DNA from: Treponema sp.
Lineage (GTDB): Bacteria; Spirochaetota; Spirochaetia; Treponematales; Breznakiellaceae
Assembly (NCBI GenBank): GCA_031258265.1
Contig: JAIRNB010000265.1
Coordinates: 1 to 11,065 of the forward strand
Direction: 5' to 3'
Length of the DNA: 11,065 nt
The notes below the pieces were generated by a model. It was not told the DNA's origin, searched no databases, and saw only the letters and a list, made by a program, of their open reading frames with translations. The position numbers were made by a program, and so were the translations under genes. Positions 1 through 6,648 of the stretch are shown here, piece by piece; the stretch's first letter is position 1, and the number at the start of each line of letters is the position of its first letter.

Positions 1-321
1 AAGCGGTTTTTGTACGGACGATTCTTTCCGGGCCCTGTCGATAAGGCGGTTGCGGATTACCACCGCCGCATATTGAACAAACGCGCCGTGTTCGCTGTTG
101 TAGGTTTGAACGCTGTGCGTAAAGGCAAGCATGGCATCGGTAAGATTGTCCGCCTTTGATTGGCCTTTGAAGAAAACGCCTGATACGCATTTTTTGATAA
201 ACGGCATATAGTCATGGAGCAGTATATTCAGGGCGTGTTTATCCGTTTTGGCAAGCTCTATCCGTGCCGCCAATTGCTCCGAAAAAACTATCCGCCCGTC
301 TAAACCCGGTTCATTTCCCAT
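1..321 (-). CDS. sigI: SigI-like RNA polymerase sigma factor, N-terminal part (cut by window edge)
   Basis: The minus-strand frame is open from an ATG at 321 to the window edge, giving 107 residues with no stop; the C-terminal half lies outside the window. The protein begins MGNEPGLDGRIVFSEQ. Residues about 15-100 resemble sigma-70 region 2 of the SigI group: a charged N-terminal helix, then DYMPFIKKCVSGV (about 39-51), an acidic DNLTDAMLAF segment (about 58-67), and YNSEHGAFVQYAAVVIRNRL followed by IDRARKE (about 73-99), which matches the SigI pattern of 'KYD..KG.FL.FA..VI+RRLIDYIRKE'. Family members bind core RNA polymerase and direct transcription of heat-, envelope- or polysaccharide-related genes. 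AGGGG lies about 13 bases upstream of the ATG; a GTG twelve codons upstream is an alternative start with a poorer ribosome site. The subgroup is inferred from pattern only, and no anti-sigma partner (RsgI) is visible because that side is cut off. Confidence 0.75.
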   Translation of the reverse strand, partial: MGNEPGLDGRIVFSEQLAARIELAKTDKHALNILLHDYMPFIKKCVSGVFFKGQSKADNLTDAMLAFTHSVQTYNSEHGAFVQYAAVVIRNRLIDRARKESSVQKPL

Positions 322-412
322 TATGACCGTTTTGCCCCTTTTTTCCGGAAAAATCACCCATGCCTAAGAGGATACGAAAGGCGGATGTCCAAAACAGGGT
401 GGCGGCGGTGAA

Positions 413-441
413 AATAAATATTTTTAATTAGTGTCTGTCCA
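413..441 (-). promoter_or_regulatory. Candidate promoter for the sigma-factor gene
   Basis: On the minus strand TGGACA (441-436; 5 of 6 matches to the -35 consensus) is followed, after 17 bases, by TTTATT (418-413; 4 of 6). A TATTTA at 420-415 would give a 15-base spacer. The area is the only strongly AT-rich patch in the 221-base gap between the transporter operon and the sigma-factor gene, and lies about 90 bases upstream of the ATG at 321. SigI-type genes are often autoregulated by a different promoter class, which cannot be judged here. Confidence 0.35.
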
Positions 442-487
442 CAAAGCCGGTTACTGTGCGAAACAGCTAAGTTTTAGCCGGGGCGGG

Positions 488-510
488 GCGCATAGACGGC
501 CGGCCTGCGC
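488..510. repeat. Small inverted repeat downstream of the transporter operon
   Basis: GCGCA (488-492) and TGCGC (506-510) flank a segment containing the palindrome GGCCGGCC (498-505). The GC-rich structure begins about 33 bases after the stop of the last transporter gene. No T run follows on the minus strand, so it is not a convincing intrinsic terminator, although it could slow or protect the transcript end. The rest of the 322-542 gap shows no gene. Confidence 0.35.
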
Positions 511-542
511 ATACATGACGGCGATGCGGCTTTGTTTTTTGT

Positions 543-1322
543 TTACGGCATCATTCCCGATGCTTCCAGGAGCATCCTGGTGTAGGGATGCCGCGGAGTC
601 CGGCAGATTTCCCCGGTTTCCCCCTGTTCCACAATGCGGCCGTCCTTCATTACCGCGATACGGTGGCAGAGATAGGAGACGATGTTGAGGTTATGGGAGA
701 TGAAAAGCATGCTGAGCCCCAGGTTTTGGTGGAGTTCCCGGAAAAGGTTAAGGACCTGAGCCCCCACGGAAACATCCAGGGAACTTACCGCCTCATCGGC
801 GATGATCAGCCGGGGGCGCAGCATTAGGGCGCAGGCGATACATATTCGCTGTTTCTGCCCCACGGAAAGTTCGTGTGTCCGGCGGCCCTTGTAGGAGGGG
901 TCCAGGCCCACCAGTTCCAACACCTCATCCACCCGCTTCCGCCGTTCCGCGGCGCTTCCCGTCTTGTTGATCCGCAGGGGTTCTTCCAGGAGCCAGCCGG
1001 TCTTCCAGGCCGGGTTAAGGCTGGCCGAGGGGTCCTGGAACACCGCCTGTACCCGCTTTGCCATTTCCTTCCGGTCCGCCCCCCTTCCCTGTTTTAGGCC
1101 GTCAATAAATATTTCCCCCGAATAACCGGCAAGCCCCAGGATACAGCGTCCCAGGGTGGTCTTCCCGCAGCCCGATTCCCCCACCAGGCCGTAGATCTCC
1201 CCGGCGGCGATTTCCATGTTAATATCGTGGAGGACGGGCTTTTCGATTCGCCGCCCAAAACTCCCCAGGGAGTGGGTAACGTAACTGAAAAACAGGTTCC
1301 GCACGGAAAGGATCGTTTTCAT
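543..1322 (-). CDS. dppF: Dpp/Opp/Nik-type ABC transporter ATPase, second subunit (DppF/NikE-like)
   Basis: This 259-residue cytoplasmic ATPase would form a heterodimer with the preceding gene product to power peptide, nickel or oligosaccharide import. Visible motifs are Walker A GESGCGKT (48-55), Q-loop FQDP (95-98), signature LSVGQKQRI (152-160), Walker B LIIADE (172-177), D-loop SSLD (180-183) and switch His210. The C-terminus ends just after RHPYTRMLLEA, so the protein is short like NikE and lacks the Cys-rich tail of long OppF/DppF proteins. I chose the ATG at 1322 (MKTILSVRN), not the in-frame ATG at 1400, because homology starts there, GGGAG lies upstream, and the ATG shares one base with the stop of the upstream gene (TGATG), a typical coupled junction. 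The signature has Val where LSGGQ has its first Gly. The substrate is not determinable. Confidence 0.9.
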   Translation of the reverse strand: MKTILSVRNLFFSYVTHSLGSFGRRIEKPVLHDINMEIAAGEIYGLVGESGCGKTTLGRCILGLAGYSGEIFIDGLKQGRGADRKEMAKRVQAVFQDPSASLNPAWKTGWLLEEPLRINKTGSAAERRKRVDEVLELVGLDPSYKGRRTHELSVGQKQRICIACALMLRPRLIIADEAVSSLDVSVGAQVLNLFRELHQNLGLSMLFISHNLNIVSYLCHRIAVMKDGRIVEQGETGEICRTPRHPYTRMLLEASGMMP

Positions 1323-2335
1323 CAGGGCGATCTCCCGGGGATGGCCGCGCCGGAGGGCCCAGCCAGGACGCAGGCGGCGGAATGTCCCGGTCCAAGGCAA
1401 ATTTCCGGGGGAAACCCATTTTCACAGCGGGGCAGGGCCCGGGAACAGCGGGGGGCAAAGGGGCAGCCCGGAGGCCGCTCCTCCTCGATGGGGGGAACCC
1501 GGCCCGGAATGTTCGCCAGGGGCCGGCCCCTGGAGGCGGGCCCCGGTATGGCGGCCAGGAGTCCCCTGGTGTATTCATGGCCGGGATGGGCGAAAACCTC
1601 AGCCACGGGCCCCCGTTCCACCAGTTTCCCCGCGTACATCACCAGGACCCTCCGGCAGAGGGAACGGACAACGCCAAGGTCGTGGGAAATAAAGAGAATC
1701 GCCGTGCCGGTTTCCCGGTTGATCTTTTTTAGCAGTTCCAAAATCTGGGTCTGGGTGCTTATATCCAGGGCGGTAGTCGGTTCATCGGCGATAAGGAGCC
1801 GGGGGCCGCAGATCATGGCCACGGCGATCATTACCCGCTGGCACATACCCACGGAAAGCTGGTGGGGGTAGAGGTCCAGGAGTTTTTCAGCTTCTTTAAG
1901 CCCCAGGCTTTCCATCAAGGCCAGGGCCCTGCCCCTGTTTAGGGCCTTATCCCGTTCCCCGTGGAGTTCCAGGGCCTCGGTTATCTGCCTCCCGATACGG
2001 AGCAGGGGGTTAAGGGAGGCGCGGGGTTCCTGGAAGACCATGGAGATCTCCTTACCCCGGATTTTTTTGAGTTCATCCTCCCCTAAAAGGGATAATTCCC
2101 GGCCCCGGTAGAAGATTCTACCCCCGGTAATAGAGGCCGCCTCCGGCAGCAGGAGGGGGATGGAAAGGGCGCTCAGGCTTTTTCCGCAGCCGGATTCCCC
2201 GACAATCCCCAGAATCTCCCCTTCCTCCATGGAAAAATCGATCCCGTCCACCGCCGTCCGCCCCCTAATCCCGATTCGCAGACCCTCTACCTTAAGCAGA
2301 ATCTTTTCCCCCTTCTTCGCCGGTCCTGTTTTCAT
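1322..2335 (-). CDS. dppD: Dpp/Opp-type ABC transporter ATPase, first subunit (DppD/OppD-like)
   Basis: This is a 337-residue ATPase of a peptide/nickel/oligosaccharide importer. Motifs are Walker A GESGCGKS (46-53), Q-loop FQEP (101-104), signature LSVGM (160-164), Walker B LLIADE (180-185) followed by PTTALD, and switch His218. The C-terminal oligo_HPY region has HEYTRGLL (253-260) and the Cys pattern CPFAPRC (291-297), Cys304, Cys313 and Cys322. This resembles the conserved C-terminal cysteine cluster of DppD/OppD proteins, which binds an iron-sulfur cluster in some members. It starts 4 bases after the upstream permease stop, with GGGAG and AGGGG upstream, and its stop overlaps the next start by one base, so the two ATPases should be made in equal amounts. 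Like its partner it has Val at the third position of the signature. Family assignment is firm; the transported substrate is unknown. Confidence 0.93.
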   Translation of the reverse strand: MKTGPAKKGEKILLKVEGLRIGIRGRTAVDGIDFSMEEGEILGIVGESGCGKSLSALSIPLLLPEAASITGGRIFYRGRELSLLGEDELKKIRGKEISMVFQEPRASLNPLLRIGRQITEALELHGERDKALNRGRALALMESLGLKEAEKLLDLYPHQLSVGMCQRVMIAVAMICGPRLLIADEPTTALDISTQTQILELLKKINRETGTAILFISHDLGVVRSLCRRVLVMYAGKLVERGPVAEVFAHPGHEYTRGLLAAIPGPASRGRPLANIPGRVPPIEEERPPGCPFAPRCSRALPRCENGFPPEICLGPGHSAACVLAGPSGAAIPGRSP

Positions 2336-2339
2336 ACCC

Positions 2340-3152
2340 CTAGTCTCCCGGAGAAAAACGGCGGCGGATGCCCTCCCCCAAAAAATGGAAGGCCATGACG
2401 GTAAGGACGATCATAAGCCCCGGCGCCAGGGCGCACCAGGGGGCGTTAAAGAGGTAATTCTGGGATTCCGAAAGCATCCTCCCCCAACTGGGGAGGGGAG
2501 GCTGAATCCCCAGGCCCAGGTAGCTCATGGTAGCCTCCGCCAGAATTGCGTTGGAAAGCCCCAGGACCGATGCGGAAAGCAGGGAGGGCAGCACGTTGGG
2601 GAGAATATGGACAAAGATGATCCTTCCGGGGGAAGCCCCCCAGAGGCGGGCTGCCTTAACAAAGTCCCGGTCTTTATACTGCAGCATACCGCTGCGCATG
2701 ATTCTGGTAAAACTGGGAATAAAAAGGACCAGGAGGGCGATAACCAGAGTCCCCTCGCCGTTGCCCAGGAGGGCCGCCATCACCAGGGCCAGGAGAATCC
2801 CCGGAAAAGAACTCAGGGCGTCCATGAGGCGCATAAGAACCTCATCCGCCGGCCCCCCGACATAGCCAGAACTCAAACCCAGAATACTTCCCAAAGCCGC
2901 GCTCCCGGCCACCGTAACCAGGGCCGCCAGGAGGCTGTAGCGGCCCCCTTCCAGGATTCGGGAAAACACATCCCGGCCAAAGTTATCGGTCCCCAGGATA
3001 TGGGTTCTATTGGGGGGGAGGAAACGCCTTCCCGCTTCCATATCGTTGTAACCGTAGGGGACCCAAAAGAGGCTTACCAGGGAAAGACCCCCCACCAGGA
3101 TCGCCAGAACTACTCCGGCGCCGAATTCCCCATCTCCGGGGGGAATCGTCAC
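2340..3152 (-). CDS. dppC: Dpp/Opp-type ABC transporter permease (DppC-like)
   Basis: This is a 270-residue inner-membrane permease. The first membrane segment (about 12-33) is followed by the extracellular stretch HILGTDNFGRDVFSRILEGG (51-70), the hallmark of DppC/OppC/NikC. Further hydrophobic segments lie near 75-96, 117-146, 189-206 and 242-258. The coupling helix that docks on the ATPases is KAARLWGASPGRIIFVHILP (166-185), matching the EAA motif. Translation starts at GTG (3152), which overlaps the TGA of the upstream permease as GTGA; AGGGGG lies 5 bases upstream. Rare start plus overlap indicate translational coupling. The usual cytoplasmic N-terminal extension of this family is short here (about 11 residues). 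Confidence 0.93.
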   Translation of the reverse strand: MTIPPGDGEFGAGVVLAILVGGLSLVSLFWVPYGYNDMEAGRRFLPPNRTHILGTDNFGRDVFSRILEGGRYSLLAALVTVAGSAALGSILGLSSGYVGGPADEVLMRLMDALSSFPGILLALVMAALLGNGEGTLVIALLVLFIPSFTRIMRSGMLQYKDRDFVKAARLWGASPGRIIFVHILPNVLPSLLSASVLGLSNAILAEATMSYLGLGIQPPLPSWGRMLSESQNYLFNAPWCALAPGLMIVLTVMAFHFLGEGIRRRFSPGD

Positions 3153-4168
3153 GGTGTCCCCCTGGAACTCAAGGAAATCCGGGGATCGATGATACGGATA
3201 ATAATGTCCGCCAGGGTATTTGCCAGCACCACCATGAAGGCCATATATACCGCCAGGGTCTGAACCATGGAGTAGTCCCGGCTGGTAATAGAACTTATGA
3301 GAAGCCGTCCGATTCCGGGAATAGCGAAAACCTGTTCAATCACGATACTCCCCGCGAAAATTTCCCCCACGATCATTCCCAAAAGCGTTACCGAGGGAAT
3401 TGCCGCGTTTTTCAATACATGGCCGTAGAGAATCCGCCGCCGCCCTGCCCCCCTGGCCAGGGCGCTCCGGACATAGTCCAGTTTAAGCTGCCACAGAACC
3501 TGAGTCCGCAGGAATTTTGTCAGAATCGCCGCATTAGGCAGGGCCAGGGCCAGGGCGGGAAAGACCAGGTAAGCGGCAAAGGAAAGGGGATTCTGCCGGT
3601 AATCCACATAGGCGCCGGGGACAAACAGCCTGAGGAGGATTCCGAAAACCCAGATAAACAGCACCCCCAGAAAAAAGCCGGGGAGGGAGATGTTCAGGGC
3701 CGTTAAGACACTCAAACCACGGTCCGCCAGTCCTCCCTCCTTCCGGGCCGAAACCAGCGCCGCCGGAATGGCGATACACAACATGAGGATAAGGGAAAGG
3801 GCCGCCAGGCTAAAAGTCACCGGCAGCCGCTCAAAGATCATCCCCGAAATAGAGGCCCCCCGGAAACGGGCGGAATTCCCCAGGTCCCCGCTGAGAAATT
3901 TCCCCAGCCAAACCCAGTACCGCTCCGCAAGACCACTGTCCAGACCCATCTCCGTACGCAGGGCCCGGAGCTGTTCATCACTGGCCTCAATTCCCAGGGC
4001 CAGGAGGGCCGGGTCCCCGGGAATAATGGCAAAGGCAAGAAAAGTTAAAAGGGAAACCAGAAAAAGGGTCAACAGGGTAATGGAAAACCGCTTCCCCAGG
4101 AAAAGCCAAATCCCCCCGGCCCGGTTTCCCTGAAAAGCTGTCCCTGTACCTGCCGTGGTTTTCGTCAT
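3149..4168 (-). CDS. dppB: Dpp/Opp-type ABC transporter permease (DppB-like), first gene of the transporter operon
   Basis: This is a 339-residue inner-membrane permease that pairs with the DppC-like protein. After a 24-residue polar N-terminus comes the typical start of the family: a long hydrophobic helix (about 30-49) ending in IIPGDPA (48-54). Further motifs are the LRTEMGLD segment (70-77), GDLGNS (94-99), a central membrane block (about 112-230), the EAA-type coupling helix SALARGAGRRRILYGHVLKN (235-254), and GSIVIEQVFAIPGIGRLL (273-290) with a last helix near 307-326. The stop overlaps the dppC GTG start. The ATG at 4168 has no good Shine-Dalgarno sequence (only GGA about 10 bases upstream), and no other ATG, GTG or TTG occurs before the conserved region, so the start is accepted with some doubt. 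No solute-binding protein gene is next to it. Confidence 0.92.
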   Translation of the reverse strand: MTKTTAGTGTAFQGNRAGGIWLFLGKRFSITLLTLFLVSLLTFLAFAIIPGDPALLALGIEASDEQLRALRTEMGLDSGLAERYWVWLGKFLSGDLGNSARFRGASISGMIFERLPVTFSLAALSLILMLCIAIPAALVSARKEGGLADRGLSVLTALNISLPGFFLGVLFIWVFGILLRLFVPGAYVDYRQNPLSFAAYLVFPALALALPNAAILTKFLRTQVLWQLKLDYVRSALARGAGRRRILYGHVLKNAAIPSVTLLGMIVGEIFAGSIVIEQVFAIPGIGRLLISSITSRDYSMVQTLAVYMAFMVVLANTLADIIIRIIDPRISLSSRGTP

Positions 4169-4257
4169 CCCTGTTTTTCCGGTTTTTTGACTTTCCGTAA
4201 AAGCCCCGGAGAAGCGCGCCGGTAACTTTATGGACGGACTCTACCTACCACAGAAAG

Positions 4258-4278
4258 GGGCGTTTTTCAAGATCGCCC
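4258..4278. repeat. Inverted repeat between the repressor gene and the transporter operon
   Basis: GGGCG (4258-4262) and CGCCC (4274-4278) form a 5-bp stem with an 11-base loop. On the minus strand the stem is followed by the pyrimidine-rich CTTTCT. It could be a weak terminator for the repressor transcript or part of the leader of the transporter operon. I found no convincing -35/-10 pair for the transporter in the 4169-4328 gap. Confidence 0.25.
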
Positions 4279-4324
4279 TGACACACGTAGAATGATTAGT
4301 CTAAAAGCGATTAAAAAATAACGC

Positions 4325-4338
4325 CGCGTTATAACGCG
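4325..4338. repeat. 14-bp perfect palindrome across the LacI stop codon
   Basis: CGCGTTATAACGCG is perfectly self-complementary and contains the TAA stop of the repressor gene (4331-4329). On the minus strand it is followed by GCGTTATTTTTT, so overlapping weak hairpins (5-bp stems) run into a T run, which would suit a modest intrinsic terminator. It could instead be a protein-binding site for the transporter operon, which starts about 160 bases downstream. Its centre is TA, not the CG usual for LacI-family operators, so I do not assign it to the neighbouring repressor. Confidence 0.35.
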
Positions 4339-5342
4339 CTGTTTTTAACGGTGGATTCGCGGACGATCAACTGGTGGCCGACGACTATCTTGTTCTGAAC
4401 ATCCTTATCGCCTTTCAATATGGAAATCAGCCGCTCCACGGCTTTGCCGCCCAGCTCGTAGACGGGCTGGGAAACGGTGGTAATTTTAGGCCAATAAAGC
4501 CGCGACATGATGGAATTGTCAAAACCCGCAACCGCCATGTCTTCAGGTATCCGAAGCCCGCTTCCGGCGATTGCTTCTGTACAGCCCCGGGCAATGGCAT
4601 CGGAGATGCAGAATATGGCCGTTGGCCTGTTGTCCATGCCGAGGAACTGGTTTGTCATTTCGATCCCGCCGTTGTAATCGTTCATCCCGTATTTGATCAT
4701 ACCGGGGTCAAAGGGTATTCTCGCCTCTTTCAGCGCCTGTTTGTAACCCTCTTCCCGTTGGATGATACTTGATATTCTGTAAACGCTGCTGATCATGCCG
4801 ATCCGCCTGTGCCCGGTTTCGATCAGATGGCCGACAAGGTCTTTCGCGGCCTGAACGTTATTGATCGATATGGATGGAATACCGGTTTCTTCGTTGTACT
4901 CGCTGCATTGGACACAGGGATACATCTTTCCTATCTTCCGCAGATCATCGCCGCCGAGCATGGAATTGACAAAAATGACTCCGTCCACCAGCCTGCTCCG
5001 CACCAAATCCAGATACTCCCGCTCGATGTCCCTGTTGAGCTCAACGGGGCAGAGGATCACCTTATAGCCGTGTTTAACAGCCATATCGCGCATACCCAGG
5101 AAGCATTCGGAAAATTCAGTCATAAAAAAATTAGAAAGGCTGACGAGCATACACATAATGATCTTTGTGTCGGAGCAGCGCAGATTTCTTGCGGACAGAT
5201 TTGGCTGATAGTTTAGTTCAAGTATGGCCTCCCTGACCTTTGCCTTCGTCTCAGGGCTGATGAGAGAACTGTCGTTCATCACCCTTGACACCGTTGAAGC
5301 GGAGACCCCTGCCTTTCTTGCCACATCCTTTAACGACACCAT
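4329..5342 (-). CDS. LacI-family transcriptional repressor
   Basis: This is a 337-residue DNA-binding regulator, the usual length of the family. The N-terminal helix-turn-helix is LKDVARKAGVSASTVSRVMN (4-23), followed by LNYQPNLSARNLR (43-55), the hinge helix whose leucine inserts at a central CG of the operator. Residues about 60-335 form a periplasmic-binding-protein-like sensor domain with segments such as DGVIFVNSM (120-128) and GHRRIGMISS (177-186), a C-terminal DMAVAGFDNS (268-277), then a short tail. Such proteins dimerise and release DNA when a sugar or sugar derivative binds. It follows the five catabolic genes and is the only regulator in view, so it probably binds the palindrome at 10588-10605 and represses that operon. 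No Shine-Dalgarno sequence precedes the ATG; the gene's own promoter sits so close that the transcript should be leaderless. Confidence 0.95.
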   Translation of the reverse strand: MVSLKDVARKAGVSASTVSRVMNDSSLISPETKAKVREAILELNYQPNLSARNLRCSDTKIIMCMLVSLSNFFMTEFSECFLGMRDMAVKHGYKVILCPVELNRDIEREYLDLVRSRLVDGVIFVNSMLGGDDLRKIGKMYPCVQCSEYNEETGIPSISINNVQAAKDLVGHLIETGHRRIGMISSVYRISSIIQREEGYKQALKEARIPFDPGMIKYGMNDYNGGIEMTNQFLGMDNRPTAIFCISDAIARGCTEAIAGSGLRIPEDMAVAGFDNSIMSRLYWPKITTVSQPVYELGGKAVERLISILKGDKDVQNKIVVGHQLIVRESTVKNSAL

Positions 5343-5350
5343 TACAATTC

Positions 5351-5379
5351 AGTATATCATTTCAAAAATCAGGTGTAAA
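5351..5379 (-). promoter_or_regulatory. Promoter of the LacI-family gene, predicted to give a leaderless mRNA
   Basis: On the minus strand TTTACA (5379-5374; 5 of 6) and TATACT (5356-5351; 5 of 6) are separated by exactly 17 bases. Only 8 bases lie between the -10 box and the ATG at 5342, so transcription should start within 0-3 bases of the start codon. The lack of any Shine-Dalgarno sequence there agrees. It would give the repressor basal expression independent of the catabolic operon. Confidence 0.65.
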
Positions 5380-5409
5380 TAACTTGAGTATTCCGGCTGA
5401 TCCCGGCAT

Positions 5410-5436
5410 CCGGCATGGAAAACAATGACATGCCGG
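5410..5436. repeat. Inverted repeat between dehydrogenase and repressor genes
   Basis: CCGGCATG (5410-5417) and CATGCCGG (5429-5436) form a perfect 8-bp stem with an 11-base loop, 38 bases after the dehydrogenase stop. No T run follows on the minus strand, so this is not a classic terminator. It may stabilise the 3' end of the catabolic mRNA or reduce read-through into the repressor gene. Seven base pairs of the stem (CCGGCAT/ATGCCGG) recur in the inverted repeat at 10948-10965. Confidence 0.5.
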
Positions 5437-5473
5437 CGCGGGACTGCGGGAGCCACGAGGGCGGCCCGATGCT

Positions 5474-6571
5474 TTAAAAATCTATGGGCTTGCCGCTGGC
5501 GGCGGACTGGTAGATTGCCTCAAGAATCCGCGTGACGGTATACGCCTCAAGGGGTTTTACCAGGGGTTCCCGGTCAAACAGGATTGCGTCCAGCCACTGC
5601 CTCGCCTCCGCGTCGGCTTCGGTTTCCCGGGCCCCCGAAAAGTATGCAATCCCCGAAATGCCCTGGGGCTTCGTCTCGACGAGCTTGCCGTATTTCTCGC
5701 CGTTGATGATCAGGGTACTCTCCGCGGGATTGGCGCCCAGCATTTCCGCCCCTCCCTCCGTGCCGCAGATGCTGCACTTAGCCTCCTTGGTGTCCGTAAG
5801 GTTGAGAATCCAGGAAGCCTCCAAATAGACTGTCGCGCCGTTCTCCATCTTGATAAATCCGAAGGCGGAGTCCTCCACGTCAAAGGTTTTGGGGTCCCAG
5901 GGGCCAAAGAGGTTGCCCCCCGTTTTATCGGCCATTTTATTGAACACCGAGCCCATGACCGATTTGGGGCGGTAGTTGCCCATCATCCACAGGGCAAGAT
6001 CCAAAGCATGGGTCCCGATGTCGATCAGCGGGCCGCCGCCCTGCTTCTCCTTGTCCATGAACACCCCCCAGGTAGGGACGGCCCGCCTCCTGAGCGCGTG
6101 GGCCTTGGCAAAGTAAATGTCGCCAAGTTCCCCGTTCGCGCAGACATTATGCATAAGCTGGGCGTCCTGCCTGAAACGGTTCTGATACCCGATGCTCAGT
6201 TTCTTACCCGTGCGGGCCGCCGCGTCCAGCATTTTTTTCGCGTCCGCCGAGCTGGCCGCCATAGGTTTTTCGCACATCACATGCTTCCCCGCCTCCAGCG
6301 CATCCACCGTGATAGGGCAGTGGGACATATTAGGGACGCAGACGTGGATGACATCTATGCTTTTATCAAGCAGCATCTCCTTGTAATCCGTATAGGCTTT
6401 GGCGTCTCCGGCACCGTACTGCCGCGCCGCCGTTTGGGCCCGTTCGCCGATGATGTCACAGAAAGCGGCCATCTCCGCCTTATCACCCAGTTTTGCGAGG
6501 GCAGGGAAATGCTTGTTATTAGCGATACCCCCGCAGCCGATGATTCCTACCTTCAATTTTTTCTCTGCCAT
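5474..6571 (-). CDS. Gfo/Idh/MocA-family NAD(P)-dependent sugar oxidoreductase (DgpA-like)
   Basis: This is a 365-residue cytoplasmic dehydrogenase. The N-terminal Rossmann fold has VGIIGCGGIA (8-17), an acidic residue after strand 2 (CDI, 38-40) for the nucleotide ribose, and CEKPMA (100-105), the family's EKP motif. The C-terminal substrate domain has GGGPLIDIGTHALDLALW (178-195), in which Asp184 and His188 are the expected catalytic pair. The stretch RRRAVPTWGVFMDKEKQGGG (161-180) resembles subfamilies found beside TIM-barrel isomerase genes. In C-glycoside pathways the DgpA/CarA enzyme of this family oxidises the sugar at C3 before carbon-carbon cleavage; the neighbours suggest the same task here, with ordinary 3-keto-sugar or inositol oxidation as alternatives. 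Start ATG 6571 has GGAGG 6 bases upstream. A 77-base gap separates it from the transporter gene. The family is certain; the substrate is inferred. Confidence 0.92.
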   Translation of the reverse strand: MAEKKLKVGIIGCGGIANNKHFPALAKLGDKAEMAAFCDIIGERAQTAARQYGAGDAKAYTDYKEMLLDKSIDVIHVCVPNMSHCPITVDALEAGKHVMCEKPMAASSADAKKMLDAAARTGKKLSIGYQNRFRQDAQLMHNVCANGELGDIYFAKAHALRRRAVPTWGVFMDKEKQGGGPLIDIGTHALDLALWMMGNYRPKSVMGSVFNKMADKTGGNLFGPWDPKTFDVEDSAFGFIKMENGATVYLEASWILNLTDTKEAKCSICGTEGGAEMLGANPAESTLIINGEKYGKLVETKPQGISGIAYFSGARETEADAEARQWLDAILFDREPLVKPLEAYTVTRILEAIYQSAASGKPIDF

Positions 6572-6648
6572 ACTGTTCCTCCGTTATATTCGAAATTTGT
6601 ATAAACTCGCATTATCAAGCGCCGGGACTCCCGCCCGGATGTCTTGCC

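Noticed and set aside
1323..1400. N-terminal extension of the DppF-like ATPase to an upstream ATG
   Set aside because: The extension lies within the DppD-like coding region in another frame; the ATG at 1322 has the conserved start and a coupled junction.
2160..3263. Long plus-strand open frame (367 codons) opposite the permease and ATPase genes
   Set aside because: It is low-complexity, rich in Pro, Gln, Gly and Arg, and lies wholly antisense to genes with clear family motifs.
6572..6648. Internal promoter upstream of the dehydrogenase gene (TTGATA with TATAAC)
   Set aside because: The boxes are about 24 bases apart, too far for a sigma70 promoter; read-through from the operon promoter is simpler.
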